The notes under the pieces: model-generated | What the model was told of the DNA's origin: nothing | The model's database searches: none | The model's input: the letters and a program-made list of their open reading frames with translations, nothing else | Shown here: piece by piece, positions 1 through 11,602 of the stretch | How positions within the stretch are numbered: the first letter of the stretch is position 1 | How the letters are laid out: the number at the start of each line of letters is the position of its first letter | Position numbers and translations under genes: made by a program | NCBI RefSeq assembly: GCF_007565055.1 | Contig: NC_044559.1 | Location: 34,563,046 to 34,627,045 of the forward strand | DNA from: Rhinopithecus roxellana | Lineage: Eukaryota; Chordata; Mammalia; Primates; Cercopithecidae | Direction: 5' to 3' | DNA: 64,000 bases

Positions 1-72
1 GGAAAAGTAAGCAGAGGTCAGATCAAGCAGCGTCTCCATAAGAAATGGAGATTTTATTCAAAGTGCAAAGGA

Positions 73-371
73 GGCTGGTCATGGTGGCTCACGCCTGTAA
101 TCCCAGCACTTTGGGAGGCTGAGGTGGGTGGATCACCTGAGGTCAAGAGTTCGAGACCAGCCTGGCCAACATGGTGAAACACTATCTCTACTAAAAATAC
201 AAAAATTAGCCAGGTGTGGTGGCATGCCCCTGTAGTCCTAGCTACTCGAGAGGCTGAGGCACAAGAATCACTTGAATCTGGGAGGCAGAGGTTGCAGTCA
301 GCCGAGATCACACCATTGCACTCCAGCCTGGGCAACAAGAGCAAAACTCCATCTCAAAACAAACAAAAAAC
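73..371 (+). mobile_element. Alu (S-like)
   Basis: Full-length Alu from GGCTGGTCATGGTGGCTCAC to an A-rich tail (CAAAACAAACAAAAAA). Intergenic. Confidence 0.95.
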
Positions 372-432
372 TGAAGCGTAAAGAAAAGGTTTTGAAGAGT
401 TGTAAGCAGGGGTGTGATATAATCTGATGAAG

Positions 433-745
433 TTTTTTTCTTTTATTTATTTATTTATTTTTTGAGACAGAGTTTTGCTCTTGTCGCCCAGGCTGGAGTG
501 CAACGGCGTGATCTCGGCTCACCACAACCTCCGCCTCCTGGGTTCAAGTGATTCTCCTGCCTCAGCCTCCCAAGTAGCTGGGATTATAGGCATGTGCCAC
601 CACGGCCGGCTAATTTTGTATTTTTAGTAGAGAAGGAGTTTCTCCATGTTGGCCAGGCTGGTCTCAAACTCCTGACCTCAGGTGATCCGCCAGCCTTGGC
701 CTCCCAAAGTTCTAGGATTGCAGGCGTGAGTCACTGCACCCGGCC
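433..745 (-). mobile_element. Alu, reverse orientation
   Basis: T-rich tail at the left (TTTATTTATTTATTTATT), ending CACCCGGCC. Flanked by a near-perfect duplication, TCTGATGAAG / TCTGATGAGG. Faces the Alu at 73-371, forming an inverted pair about 60 bases apart. Confidence 0.95.
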
Positions 746-755
746 TCTGATGAGG

Positions 756-3260
756 TTTTTATAAGATAAATGCAACTAGATGGGTGGATGGATTTAACAA
801 AAGGCAGAAGCGGAAACAGACAGAGCCGGGAGGAGGCTACGTCAGCAGGTGCAGCAGGAGATGGCACGGTCTTGGACTAGGCTGGAGGCAGAAGAAGTGG
901 AAGGTGCTGGAAGGATTTGAGATGCATTCTGGAGGTAGAAACATGCCAATAATTTGGATTTGGGAAGGGGGAGGGAAAGAAGAGCCCAATGACGATTTCC
1001 AGGTTTCTGACTTGGAAAGCTGTGTGTGTAATAGAGCCCTTGTCTAAGAGAGCACAGGAAGTGGCTGTTCATTCCTCCTGCTTCCCGCTGGCACTGCTTG
1101 AGCACCGACTGTGTGCTGGACACTCAACACTTGCTTCTGGAAAAAAAAAAAAAGAGAATCAGTATCGCAGGTTTATCCAGACTCATGCTCAGCCTCAGAC
1201 AGGCACACTTCGTCTGACCAAGCTGAGGAGTCACATGGAATTCACAATTGTCACTATGTCCTAGGGGATTCCAACTCCAACCTGTGCTCACCACCTCATA
1301 AGGTTTTTGTAAAAATGAAATCAGACCTGGAATTAACCATAGGGGGATTAAATGTTATTTTTTCCTATAAAATTCACTTACATGATGATGTAAATCATGC
1401 CAAATGATCTAATTTTTCTTTTTCCTTTGGCCAACAAGAAGGTTAGCTATAAATTTGTAGCTCAGATTAATGACTGTGTAGAGCTGATGGTTTCCACAAT
1501 GGCATTCTGGTTTTCTCCTTGATATTGATTAATCCAACTACACATCCATCACTGTCTGCCCCGTGGATCAGCCTAGCCGTGTTTGTGGCCCCAGCCATCT
1601 CTGAGTAGACCAAATATAGATCGTGATGTTCATCCAACATCTGACTGAGCCATTCAGGGTTCCTGAATTGCTTACTTGGGCTAAGCGATGTGGAATGAAT
1701 TGCCAGCTAATAGTTGGAGTGGGTGCTGTGTGCGCCCATAGGGCTCCTCTTCACAGACAAGGAACCCTTTCTTTCAGCTGCCAGGTATAAGCTGCAAAGG
1801 GCTCTCAGCTAAGGATTACCTTTAACCAAATTATTATTATAATATAATTTGGTTGTATAGTATACAGAATAATTTCATCCAGTTATTTTTTGAGGACTGT
1901 TCTCAACCAAAGAGAATTGCCCAAAGTCACACCTCTTCCAGGAGGGCAGCTCATATCCAATGGTAGGACCATCCCAGTACAAAGGTCCAGTCCTCTTGGG
2001 TCATCACAGGACAACACTGAGGCCATCCTAGCTCCAGAACTTTCTGTGGATGGGCCTCTGTTGCAACTGCATTGCAACCTCTTCTTCTTCTGCCCAGTCC
2101 TGCTTTCTTCCCTCCCCCATGCGTATGGATCCCAAGACTATTCCCCTGTCAAACTTTCTGCACACAATCTCAGTGGCTCTATTTCCCAACCCAACCTAAG
2201 ATGGTAGTGGCTGCTGTTGCTGGAAGGGCACTGGAAAGGCATCATTTCTTTAATAAACACTGGGCCCATTGCCACACCTAAAGAGTAATAGTAAGGAAGA
2301 AGAGAAAATGAAAACTGGCCAGGCAATGGGAAGTCTTAGCTTTTCAATATATTGTTTTCTTCAATAAGTGCTCAGGTAGCCCTATTCCAGGCCCTGGAGT
2401 CCATGCAGTAGAGTGGGAAAAACAGTTGGCTTGAAGTCAGAAGACTTCAAATCCTGGCCCTGTTTTAAGCTATGTGCCCTCGGGCAATTTATTACATCTA
2501 ACCTCTCTGAGCCTCACTTTCTTTAACTGCAAAATGGGTCAGATTACCTTACATGGTAGTTATAAAGACTTGTAGGAGCTCAGGATTGTAAAAGCACTTG
2601 AAACACAGAAGCTGCTCAATACATATGCTCAAAAATACATTCCTTTCACAAATGGGGCATCCTAGTGCCTTCCAGGTTAGAGAATGGGGTGTGCAGTACC
2701 GATGAATTTCCAGTAGATATGAACATACTGAACGGTGCTTGGGGCCTTGGAGCAGAGCTGGGAAGGGCTTATGCCCAGTTAACAAGGCATTTCCATTGCT
2801 CCTTCCTCCCAAAAGTGGAAGTTAATGGACCAGTCAGGGTGGCTGTGAGACCACAAGAAAGAGCAGGGACTTCCCTGCAGGATGTCTTCTCTGATCAACG
2901 AAGATTTTAGGAATGTATCTGAAGACCAGCCACATGACTAAGCAATTTCATCGTGAAAATGTAACTCCATAAGGCTGGAACCCGATCTGTCTTCTTTACT
3001 CCCTAGAGCGCTGCTGGGCACATAGTAGGTGCTCAGTAAACACTTGTGTATTGAATGACTGAATGATCTTTAGTTCCCCACCCGACAAAAAAGTCTGATG
3101 ATTTCCAGATGTGGTGTGTGTGCATGCTTTCTGGGTAAATGCTCTGAGGGCAGCATTGTGGCAACAGCCCAGGTGCCCCTTCCATGTCTCAATGTGCCTC
3201 CATTGTTTTCCAGCGTCCCCTGTAACTGTGCAATGCTTTGGCTGCATCACTTTCTCCCAA
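756..3260. other. Intergenic stretch, no gene seen
   Basis: Unique-looking DNA with an A-run at 1141-1153 and a MIR-like piece near 2400-2560 (CTCTGAGCCTCACTTTCTTT). Short open frames here lack start context, motifs or splice logic. Confidence 0.6.
2400..2560 (+). repeat. MIR-like fragment
   Basis: Contains the MIR-type text TGTGCCCTCGGGCAATTTA, then CTCTGAGCCTCACTTTC and CTGCAAAATGGG. Degenerate. Confidence 0.6.
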
Positions 3261-3261
3261 A

Positions 3262-3405
3262 GCAGTGTCTGCAAACCACGGCCCTCTTTTTGTAAATACA
3301 GCTTTATAGGAACATAATCATGTCCATTATCATAAGTGTCACTTGTGGCTGCTTTTGTGCTACTACTGCAGGATTGAGTAGTTGCAACAGAAAATGACTC
3401 TCTCG
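3262..3405 (-). repeat. Old hAT-type MER DNA transposon fragment
   Basis: Reverse-oriented text GTAAATACAGCTTTATAGGA, then GTGGCTGCTTTTGTGCTACT and GAGTAGTTGCAACAGA, the same family as the copy at 21165-21342. Exact subfamily not assigned. Confidence 0.65.
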
Positions 3406-3599
3406 CCCTTTCAGAAAGTGTCTATTGATCTCATCCTAAAGAGATCAGATTAGACAAGGTTCATCCCCAGAAGGTGGTCATTCCTTCCCTGGGTTGGAGA
3501 CTAGACTTACTGAGCACCAGGCCCTTTCATCTCTGAGGGGGCTCAGCAAGTCCCATCCCATGGAAAGACTTCACTGATTCCAAAGCCAGGGTGTTTTGC

Positions 3600-3800
3600 A
3601 AAGGTCTGCTCTATGCCCGCCATGACACTAAGCACCTTACCTTTACCCTCCCACCTACACCTCTGAGTAACGCCACGAAGAAAGAGCTACATTATCCCTA
3701 TTTTATAGATGAGGAAACTGAGGTCCAGAAAGGATAAATGACTGGCCTGAGGTCACACAGTTGGGGAGGTGGCAGAGCTGGGGCTCAACCCCAGGTCTGT
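3600..3800 (-). repeat. MIR fragment
   Basis: TTTTATAGATGAGGAAACTG followed by GGTCACACAG and GGCAGAGCTGGG, the reverse-strand MIR core signature. Confidence 0.65.
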
Positions 3801-3954
3801 TCTGAGTCCGAGTGCTGCTTTTAGGTGCTTCTCTAGGCTGTCTCCCCTTCCTGAAGGCTTAGCAGGAAGAAGCCTCAAGGTACTTGAGGCAAACAAACAT
3901 GAAACACGTTTGTTCAGGCCCAACAGGTGATTGCTGCATAAAAACAATCCCTCA

Positions 3955-4262
3955 GTTGGGCATGGTGGCTCACACCTGTGATCCCAGGGCTTTGGGTGGC
4001 TAAGGCAGGCGGATCGCTTGACCTCAGGAGTTCAAGACTTGCCTGGGCAATATAGTGAGACCTCCATCTCTACAAAAAATTTAAAAATTAATTGGGCATA
4101 GTGGCAAGTGTCTGTAGTCTCAGCTACTTAGGAGGCTGAGGCAGGAGGATCAGTTGAGCCTGGGAGGTTGAGGTTGCAGTGAGTCACAATTTTACCACTG
4201 CACTCCAGCCTGGGCAACAGAGTAAGCCCTGTGTCTTAAGACAAAAACAAAAACAAAAACCA
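3955..4262 (+). mobile_element. Alu (J-like, diverged)
   Basis: GTTGGGCATGGTGGCTCACA to a CAAAAA-rich tail. Flanked by CAATCCCT on both sides. Confidence 0.93.
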
Positions 4263-5966
4263 ATCCCTTGTTTAGAACATCAAGGGGTGGCTCTCTGGCA
4301 AGAGCCTTGTGAAGAAGCCTTTCGTTTTGGTAAAGAATCAGCCAACTAGTGAACCAGACTCCCAAGGCCTCCCATGCAGGGCAGGGACTCTCTCCAGTGG
4401 TGTGTAACCTAACACGTGAGAAAGTGTCGCCCAGGAAACAGAGAGACCAGATTAACTTGATAACATTTGAAACCCCCATCTAGATGAGCACTAAAGCCTT
4501 TGTGTTTGGATTTAAAAACCAAAGATCCCAGGTAGGTTAGTTCCAGCTCCCCAGATAAAGACATATTACATGATTAGCCAGCCTCCTTTGTCCTTCTAAA
4601 TTAAAAAAGATTAAGTATATTTTAGAGAATTCTCTCCTTTAGGACTAAGTGTAGAAATGCATTTAATTTCACTTTGCTATGATAACAAAACTTTAGGGAA
4701 ATAAGAGACAATATGTGGAAGGCCTGCAGTTATTACAAAAAGAGCAAAATTGTTCCCTTTTGTTTGAAAATAAAGAGAAGATTACATGTCAGGGAAATTA
4801 ATCTGATTACAAAGATGAACAGCAAACTCACCAGGTCACTTCCTGTTGACACAGGAAGAAAAGCTTCTGGCTTGTTTTCTGGGAATCTCTCCACAAAGTC
4901 AGAAGGTCAGTAATTCACACGAGGCAGTGGAGGGGAAAAGAGACGCCTGAGTCTCATGAGTGATTTCGTGGTTTGGCTTGCCTGAACATTTCCGTTTTTG
5001 TTTTTTACCGTCTGTACAAACACTGTGAAGACTCCGGCAAAGTCCTCATGTGTGCTGCCTCCTTGGCCTTGCTCCGGGATCAGGTAACCACCAACGAAAT
5101 CCTCAGCACTGCACAGATATCCTGTTTAACCACCATGTCACCGTGGCCACCATGTCATCATAGCCACCTTCCATCCTCCTGCCCATGAGGATTTCTATTC
5201 CATCACCTTGTTTCACTCTTTTTCGTAGAAATCACTAACGAAAATTGACTGTTTACTTTTTCACTCTCTGCCCATCTCCTCCTCAACCAGTTCACACACC
5301 TGCCTCCTTCTCCCCACATCACCAATGCCTGGCTCACAGCAGAGCCTCTATAAGTATTTGATGAATATTAATGGAGTGTTCATGAATAAGTTGACGTGTG
5401 CTTAAAATTTCACAAATGCTTTTAGTTTTTCACATCCAGTTTTTCCTTTCACATTGAGTTGGCTATGCTGTCTAAGGCATGCTGGTGATAACATGTCCAA
5501 CTGTCACGTGAATAAAGTGGTTATTCATTTGTTCATTCCAGCCAACATAAATTTATTGAGTGCCTATCCAGTGCTGGGCACCTATGCCAAGGATTCAGTG
5601 GTGATCGAAACAGAGGGCCTGCTCTTCCTGAGGGCCTGCTGTCCTGAGTTTTCAGTCTAATAGCTAAATAAGGAACATAGGAAACAATAGGGACATGGGG
5701 AACAAATATTAATGAAATAGCGATACAGCTGTGACATTACGACCATGTGACAATACGACAAATGCTGTAAAGAACAAATGCATGCAGGGCTTCTGAGGAA
5801 GTAACGTTTGGGCTAAAAGATGAAAGATGCCTTAACCAGGTGAGTTAACGAAATTAACTTGCTCAAGAGTGAGCAGCATTCCAGTTAACAGATTTATGAT
5901 TGTCGTAAGAATTAGGGGAAGGACAGAGTAAGGCTAGAGAAGAACTTTCTAGGAAAAGGGACTACA
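4263..5966. other. Intergenic stretch with L2-like debris
   Basis: Near 5540-5590 the text AAATTTATTGAGTGCCTATC resembles ancient L2-type repeat. Otherwise nothing recognisable. Confidence 0.5.
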
Positions 5967-6285
5967 GCCAGGCGTGGTGGCTCACGCCTGTGATCCTAGC
6001 ACTTTGGGAGCCGGAGGCGGGTGGATCACCTGAGGGCAGGAGTTTGAGACCAGCCTGGCCAAGATGGCGAAATCCCATCTCTACTAAAAATACAAAAATC
6101 AGCCAGGTGTGGTGGCAGGCACCTGTAGTCCCAGCTACTCAGGAGGCTGAGGCAGGAGACTCACTTGAATCCGGGAGGCGGAGGTTGCAGTGAGCCAAGA
6201 TTGTGCCACTGCACTCCAGCCTGGATGACAGAGCGAGACTCTGTCTCAAAATAATAATAATAGTAATAATAATAATAATACAAAG
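5967..6285 (+). mobile_element. Alu with AAT-repeat tail
   Basis: GCCAGGCGTGGTGGCTCACG to an ATAATAATAGTAATAAT tail. Flanked by a duplication around AAAAGGGACTAC. Confidence 0.95.
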
Positions 6286-6299
6286 AAAAAGGGACTACT

Positions 6300-7426
6300 A
6301 ACATGGGCATGTATTACGGTGATCAGGTGGATGTGGATGGTGCGGGGGACGGGGTGGGGGGAGTTGATGGCTGCCTAAAATAGGATGGATAAAAGAAAAT
6401 GAGTTATTTAGGAGGTAAAATGGCAGGACCAGGACTTGGCCAGTCCTTCAAGGCTCATCTGGTGACTGGGGCATTCTTCCGGGCTCGGACCTGTGCGGCC
6501 CTCCCAGGCTGGCAACTTGGCTTTCAGAAGCAGATGCAACCACTGACGCAGTCCACGTGCCAAGCAGGGATAGCAAGTGGGGGAAGGGCTGGGCAGGGGG
6601 CACGGGTGAGCACGTGCCTCCGCTGGCAGCGGCATTTCAAAACCTGGATTTATGACTCAGGTCCGGAGGATTCCTGGAACCCAGGCATAGATTACTGTGG
6701 GCAGTCAGTTGTTTACAGGAGATCAAGATCATGCCTATTAAAGAGATCAATTGTGTCCACAAGAACCCACACTTAATAGGTAATTGCTGCTTAATAGAAC
6801 TCTACCTGCAACCAGCATAACTAAATAAGGAACATAGGAAACAATTGTCCCGAAATATGAACACCATGTTTTATTTTCCTCCCCTTGATCAAAGAAAGAC
6901 TCCAGTGAAAGGGGGAAAATAATTAAAAAGTAAAAGCCTTATGTAATGAGGTTTAAAAGAAAACTTTTGAAGGCAACAAGCAACTGTGGGCAACACTTCA
7001 AAGGGCCCAGAATCAATGTTTGTCAATAGCAGTTTTGCATCCTTTAATTTATCTCTCACGAATATAAAGTGTGATGTTATTAGGAACCCATCCATGCCTT
7101 AATTCTGTTTGCGATTTGATGAACCAGAAGTCTATTAACATTCTGTACAAATCGGCACTGGCAGAGGCCTGTGGCACAGGCTTCACCTGATCTTTTATCC
7201 TGAGGCTGGGATGCTAGTTACACTGTCAGGCTTTCTGTACGGAACATCCAGCAGCTGCCATGTGCACCGTGGAGCCAGGGGCTCTTTATGTCAGCTACTT
7301 TCTTTGGAGAGTGTCTCCCCAGAAGAGAAACCACCTCATGACTCAGCCCAGCCCCAAAGTTGCCATTTGTTTAATCAAGATAGTTGGTTTGCAAAACATT
7401 AAACATTAAACAGTATTTGATGCCTA
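6300..7426. other. HABP2 upstream region, no gene seen
   Basis: Mostly single-copy sequence between the last upstream Alu and the promoter motifs. A GC-rich patch at 6460-6620 has no clear promoter signature. A C/EBP- or FOX-like GTTTGCAAAACA occurs at about 7387-7398. Confidence 0.5.
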
Positions 7427-7441
7427 GTTAATAATTTGCAT
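7427..7441 (+). promoter_or_regulatory. HNF1-like site overlapping an octamer motif, HABP2 proximal promoter
   Basis: GTTAATAATTTGC (7427-7439) matches the HNF1 palindrome GTTAATNATTAAC at 11 of 13 positions. ATTTGCAT (7434-7441) is a perfect octamer overlapping it. They lie 110-125 bases before the start codon. HABP2 is a liver-made plasma protein, so an HNF1 site is plausible. No clear TATA box is seen and the start of transcription is unknown. Confidence 0.45.
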
Positions 7442-7550
7442 CCTCTTCATTTGTTCCTGAATCCTTGGAGACTGACATTTTCCCCCCTAAAGGCATAGAC
7501 AACAAAAGAAATTTTATTGAGAGCAAAACACAAGTCCTTAAACTACAAAG

Positions 7551-7619
7551 ATGTTTGCCAGGATGTCTGATCTCCATGTTCTGCTGTTAATGGCTCTGGT
7601 GGGAAAGACAGCCTGTGGG
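7551..7619 (+). CDS. HABP2: HABP2 exon 1, coding part: signal peptide
   Basis: Encodes MFARMSDLHVLLLMALVGKTACG, a short polar start followed by a hydrophobic LLLMALV core, as expected of a secretory signal. The donor is GTGAGT at 7620, phase 0. The ATG at 7551 is chosen because it opens the signal peptide and matches the human start; a second in-frame ATG follows at codon 5. The 5' UTR extends upstream, but its first base cannot be fixed from sequence. Confidence 0.93.
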
Positions 7620-10600
7620 GTGAGTGTTCTTTTCTAATAACTGTGGTTGCGAGGCTCTGAAGTTTACTAGGAGGACCAAGCTAGGCTGGGAGTGATGAGA
7701 AACTTTAGAGTGAAAGGCTGGAGTTGCCAAGTTGGAGATGTTCTAACTCCAAGAACCAATGCAGGCCTGTGGCTTGGTTTCTTTTGAACAGCCACTCCTA
7801 TGGGAACATGTGTCTGACTTGAGCCACCTTGGAGTGGAGACTTGATGAATGCATTCCAGCAAAGGAGACTGGGGCAAGAAAATGTGCCCCAGGGCATGTG
7901 TTGTAACCTGTCGTGGATCTCATAGACCCCTTTGAGAAGCCATGGAAAGCTATAAACTATCTCCCCAGGAAAATATACCTATCTATTGGTGTTAACACAC
8001 ACAGCTTTCCAGCGATTTGGGGCTGACACTAGGGTAAGAACCAATGCACTGTGGCCTTAGAGGGGAAGCCTGCTGACTGCAAACGATCCTGGAAATGGGT
8101 CCGCATAAATCGTTTGGATTTGAGGAGAAGCTTTGTGTTTAGTACTTTGTCTCCTTTTTCCCATGACAGCAGCGGATGAGGCAGAGAAGGTGAGCAGGGG
8201 CCCAAGGGAGGTTGCAGTGAGCAGGGAAGGGAAGTCCCGTCAGAGAGTATTGAATGGAGGACTCAGGACCTTATGGAGCAGATGACTTGTCAAGACGTTA
8301 GTTCCTTCTGCATGCCGTGGTCCAAGAGTGTCAGATGGATCTCTGTGGGCATGTGAAACAGGGCCTTGCACAGAAATAGAGTCTCCTGGGAGTTCTGTGC
8401 TGATTGTAGTCTGAGGCATGAATGTGGGCTTTGGAGCCAGGGTTTGAATCTCAGCTTTGCCACATTCTAGCTGTGGAATGTTGGGCAAGGAACATAATCT
8501 GTCTGAGCCTCAGTGTTGTCCTCTGCAGATCAAGTGCTAACCTCTCATAAATTTGGGGAGGGCTGCAATTAAACGAGGTCATGTATGTGGCTTGCAAATA
8601 AATGTGAGCTCTACTTCCTTAAAATGTCAAGAATGAACACAACTTCTCTATAAAAATCAGGGAGTGCTCCGCCTTGTTGGGGAGGGGTGCTAGAAAGTGG
8701 GCAGAGGGGCCGGGCGCGGTGGCTCAAGCCTGTAATCCCAGCACTTTGGGAGGCCGAGACGGGCGGATCACGAGGTCAGGAGATCGAGACCATCCTGGCT
8801 AACACGGTGAAACCCCGTCTCTACTAAAAATACAAAAAAAAAACTAGCCGGGCGAGGTGGCGGGCGCCTGTAGTCCCAGCTACTCGGGAGGCTGAGGCAG
8901 GAGAATGGCGTAAACCTGGGAGGCGGAGCTTGCAGTGAGCTGAGATCCGGCCACTGCACTCCAGCCTGGGCGACAGAGCGAGACTCCGTCTCAACTAAAA
9001 AAAAAAAAAAAAAAAAAAAAAGAAAGTGGGCAGAGGATGAGAACTGAAATAACAGTCATAACCTCTCTATCTTGTTAAGTATCTTTGCATTTTGTTCCCC
9101 ATTTCACTCCATAGAGCATTTCCTGAAAGAAGCAGATTAAGTTACAGGTTTTCTGATTAGCATGTTTTTAAAACAATAGCTTCTCCTTTCTTTTCTGACA
9201 ACTGTGCTCAGACACCTACCTTAGCTCTGTATTAAGTTGCCAAGTGACTCACTTCTGAAAGGGTTTTCTTTTCAATTCATGACTTGTGTGTGTGTGGTGG
9301 CTGCAATTACAAATTGTTGTCAAGCCCGTACATCATTTGATGGCTTGTTGGGTGTCTGAGGCCGAGACACAGCAGAAATACCACAGGTCTAGAGAAAGGC
9401 AGGAGAAATCATCAGAGGCCCACACGGGACCCAGAAAACATACCAGTCGGAAAGAGTTAGATCCTAAACTTTGCAGGCAAGGAGAAATGTTGACACAGTC
9501 TGTTTGAAGTTCACACAAGGATAATGGTCCCGAAAAATCCCTTTTTTGCAAACCCTAGTGAATTTTTAGGGTTAGCGATGAAATTATAAGTCAATAATGG
9601 ATAAAAGAGAAAATATGAGAGTTAGCCTTCAGGCAATGAGCTTAGTCAATTCCAAAGAGAGGATTCGGGGCTTTGGAATGCTTTCTTACCCCAGATGTGT
9701 GCCAGACAGGTGGTCGGGAAGGAGGCTTGTGTTCCACAGGCCGGCACACAGACATCAGGGGAAAGTGGCCAAGTCGTTCAGATGCTTTGGAGAGTTTGGG
9801 GCATCATGGGGGGTAAAGAAGCCACATAGCCAGCTGGGCTGGGTGGCCTCTCCAGCCCCACACAGCTGAAAGTCATAACTAACTGCTACCATTTAATGAG
9901 GAGTCCTGAGTGCTAGCCCCTGAACTTTCTATGAATTAGTTCATCTCTGGAAGGACCCCAAGAAGAATTCCTACTATGCTCCCATTTTACAGAAACAAAG
10001 CTGGAAAACTGGGCCAGTCCCAAGTCATATAGCTGATGAGTGGCAGAGCTGAGCTCTAGATTACAGACTGGTTTCCGTGTAGCCAGTCTCCTGTCTGGGG
10101 CCCTGGGTGAGGATGAGACTTCTTTGGCTCGTACAGCTTCAGGGGCATGGCTTTTCCTGTAGGGAAAGGAGGCTCTTAGACCAGCCACATGTTTGCTGGG
10201 TGAAGCGTAATGCACTCCACGTGTCTCTGAAACTCCAAAGAAAGGCAGCTGCAAGATCTGTGGTCACTATTCATTGGAAAGATGCCCAGGTACTCTCCCG
10301 TGAATTCAGATCGTATAGCAAATGAGGACTGTTCTTTGGAATCATCTGTCATGGAGATTTTTATTCTGATATCCACTAGCCCAAGAGATATGGGTCAAAA
10401 ATCATTGCTGTGAACTCCAAGGCGTCATTCATTGTGCCTTCCTGTTTTAGTCGAGATTTGGTTTTTCTAACCTATCATTTTTGAGCACCTGTCCAGCACA
10501 GCCTCTTATCATTATCCCTGTTTTATGGATAAGATACAAACCCAGAGATGTTAAACTAATTTTCCGGCCAGGATTGGGGCCAGAACTGTCTGACTCCACG

Positions 10601-11449
10601 TTCATCACAGGAGGCCTGCTAAACTGTAAATAAGGCATGGACTGTCTTAGAAATCTCTTCTTGCTAGGATTCTTAGAGTGATTTGGGGCCCAGCTGGGCT
10701 CAGCCATAATGGAATTTGACCTCTCCAAGCCCAGAAACCAGAGGACAATGCTTGTCAAGCTTGCCTGCTTACTCAGCCCATCCCTAGAAAGGAGGAAAGA
10801 CAAAGCCTTCTCTCCCCTGCAAAGGAGGTGCTTTCAATTAAAACAATGCTTACATTTCTGGGCTTTTGAAACCCTAGAACTCTAGAATCTTCCCAGGTAT
10901 AGAGCCACAGAAAAGTTTGCCTAGGTCAGAAGTTGCAAATTGGCAGCTTGAAATACACTTTGCTCGCAGTTCAAGTTTAATTTGGTGGGTAGAAGATTGG
11001 CTCGAAGAGTATTTTAGTTTTATTTTAATTGCTTGGCCACATTTGAAAATCGGAACACAGAACATTTCCCATAAAGTTACAGATTCCCAGCTTTTCTTGA
11101 AAATCAGACATCTGAGTAGCACTGGGTTCACATTCTTGGCTGGCACCATGGAGCGGGCTAGCCACTGCTGCTGTTATTAGAAGTTTGAGGCCAGGTGTGC
11201 TAGTTCATGCCTGAATCCCAGCACTTTGGGAGGCCAAGGTGGGAGGATTGCTTGAGGCCAGGAGTTTGAGACTAGCAACATGGCAAGACCCTGTCTCTAC
11301 CAAAAAAAATTTTTTTTAATTAAGCAGGTGTGGTGGTACATGTCTGTAGTCTCAGCTACTTGGGAGGCTGAGGCAGAAGCATCACTTGCGCCCAGGATGT
11401 GGAGACTACAATGAGGAGAGAAGGTGCCATTGCATTCTCTCTCAGAAAG

Positions 11450-11492
<43 letters not shown>

Positions 11493-11557
11493 AGAAAGAG
11501 AAAGAAAGAAAGCTGAGTTTCCCAGATCCTGCTAGTCCTCTCTCTCTCTCTTTCACT

Positions 11558-11602
<45 letters not shown>

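Noticed and set aside
54..344. Open frames such as MLLLPRLECNGVISADCNLC and similar ones at 34847, 42158 and 62058.
   Set aside because: Translations of the reverse Alu strand, a familiar artefact and not genes.
784..1407. Three overlapping short + strand frames upstream of HABP2.
   Set aside because: No motif, no promoter and no splice partner; the middle one depends on an A-run.
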